A stretch of DNA of 5,401 nucleotides from Candidatus Bathyarchaeota archaeon (GTDB lineage: Archaea > Thermoproteota > Bathyarchaeia > Bathyarchaeales > Bathycorpusculaceae): positions 1-5,401 of the forward strand of contig DAOVIH010000073.1 of the NCBI GenBank assembly GCA_030673805.1, written 5' to 3'. Positions within the stretch are counted from its first letter, which is position 1. The number at the start of each line of letters is the position of its first letter. A model generated the notes under the pieces. It saw only the letters and a list, made by a program, of their open reading frames with translations, did no database searches and had not been told where the DNA came from. A program made the translations under genes and the position numbers. Of the stretch, positions 4,965-5,401 are shown in pieces.

Positions 4965-5401
4965 TCCCAAAATGCATGCATAGTCGTATTGACACTATAA
5001 ACAAGTTGTTGCAAGAGGTTGATTGGAATCTGTTCTGGGCGGTTTATAGTGAACCGGATCATTTGTTTCACAGGTTTTTTGACATGGTTGTGAAGAGAGA
5101 TGAAAGATTGCCGAGATTACTCACTAAGATCGACGAAACTTATAGAATAGTCAAGGATTTCGCAGATTTGCTGATTGAAGTCTTCGATCATGGTTTTGGT
5201 GAATTTAGACAAGGCATTTATGCTAACGCATTTTTCGAAAGACATGGGTTGGTCAGAAGAAGGAAAGATATCGTTTGTCAACGCCAAGTGGATGAGCCAA
5301 GAGCGAGATTTCTCTTACCAGAGGCGCTCTACAAATATCTTTCCGCAATGCCTTCACAAGTTGAACGACTTTTTCTTAAAATCTATAAACAACTAGTGAA
5401 A
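4829..5401 (+). CDS. Chimeric ORF: radical SAM N-terminal piece joined to a type I phosphodiesterase C-terminal half (runs off window)
   Basis: An uninterrupted frame of 191 codons from ATG 4829 to the right edge; its stop is outside the window. Residues 4-46 (RKRRIERESPSLGTSYLASY onward) copy residues 14-56 of the radical SAM protein, 38 of 44 identical counting the preceding Phe. From residue 47 the sequence changes: DWNLFWAVYSEPDHLFHRFF (65-84) and LLIEVFDHGFGEFRQGIYAN (114-133) match the later metal-binding parts of the type I phosphodiesterase/nucleotide pyrophosphatase family (alkaline phosphatase superfamily), with E-P-D-x-x-x-H and D-H-G-F-G. The usual form is S-D-H-G-F-G; here Phe replaces Ser. 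The N-terminal half of that enzyme, with the nucleophilic Thr/Ser and the first metal ligands, is missing, so hydrolysis is unlikely. It may be a rearranged pseudogene, or a gene making a new fusion protein. ATG 4976 is an alternative start for the phosphodiesterase part alone. Confidence 0.7.
   Translation, partial: MSFRKRRIERESPSLGTSYLASYLRKFGDFNDITILNAGQSLKANFPKCMHSRIDTINKLLQEVDWNLFWAVYSEPDHLFHRFFDMVVKRDERLPRLLTKIDETYRIVKDFADLLIEVFDHGFGEFRQGIYANAFFERHGLVRRRKDIVCQRQVDEPRARFLLPEALYKYLSAMPSQVERLFLKIYKQLVK
4972..4979. repeat. ATGCATGC short repeat, copy 3
   Basis: ATGCATGC lies seven bases past the end of the displaced repeat copy, at the join between the radical SAM piece and the phosphodiesterase piece. 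It is the same octamer as at 918-925 and 1059-1066. Confidence 0.5.

Noticed and set aside
5175..5396. A 73-residue frame starting at ATG 5175
   Set aside because: It lies in another frame inside the phosphodiesterase-like part of the chimeric ORF, which has recognisable motifs. The 73-residue product has none.

Overview
The window is a dense, single-strand (+) run of genes for surface-glycan or nucleotide-sugar metabolism. It is most likely archaeal. The support is indirect: TTG starts, tight overlapping genes, GGAGG-type ribosome binding sites, and families typical of archaeal glycan loci (GT2, GT4, small class I methyltransferases, radical SAM, and a type I phosphodiesterase-like fragment). 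No rRNA, tRNA, CRISPR array or transposase is visible, so the lineage cannot be fixed.

Layout. Positions 1-85 hold the 3' end of an unidentified gene. At 158-928 lies a compact UDP-glucose/GDP-mannose dehydrogenase-like protein that has the NAD-binding and central regions but no C-terminal nucleotide-sugar domain. Positions 929-1265, which would normally pass as intergenic, hold three short coupled reading frames: the N-terminal stub of a SAM methyltransferase (941-1072), a 29-residue zinc-ribbon-like peptide (1069-1158) and a 36-residue single-helix membrane peptide (1155-1265). They lead directly into a tight operon: a GT4-like glycosyltransferase (1258-2082), a GT2 glycosyltransferase (2072-2893, TTG start), a class I methyltransferase (2875-3360, TTG start) and a radical SAM protein with an N-terminal B12-binding-like domain (3338-4684, TTG start). 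Each gene overlaps the next.

The 3' end is rearranged. A segment of about 182 bp spanning the methyltransferase/radical SAM junction (3322-3503) recurs at 4782-4964 with about 90% identity plus one inserted base. The second copy supplies the C-terminus of a new 40-residue hydrophobic ORF with a near-perfect ribosome binding site (4698-4820). It also supplies the N-terminus of an open frame that runs off the window (4829-5401). The rest of that open frame matches the C-terminal half of a type I phosphodiesterase/nucleotide pyrophosphatase. This is a chimeric gene or a rearranged pseudogene, and it is the most interesting object here.

Together the intact genes plausibly activate, transfer and decorate sugars (oxidation, two glycosyl transfers, methylation, a radical modification) on a surface polysaccharide or glycolipid. 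The methyltransferase stub, the partial duplication and the chimeric frame indicate a locus that is actively rearranging. No precise substrate can be read from the sequence.
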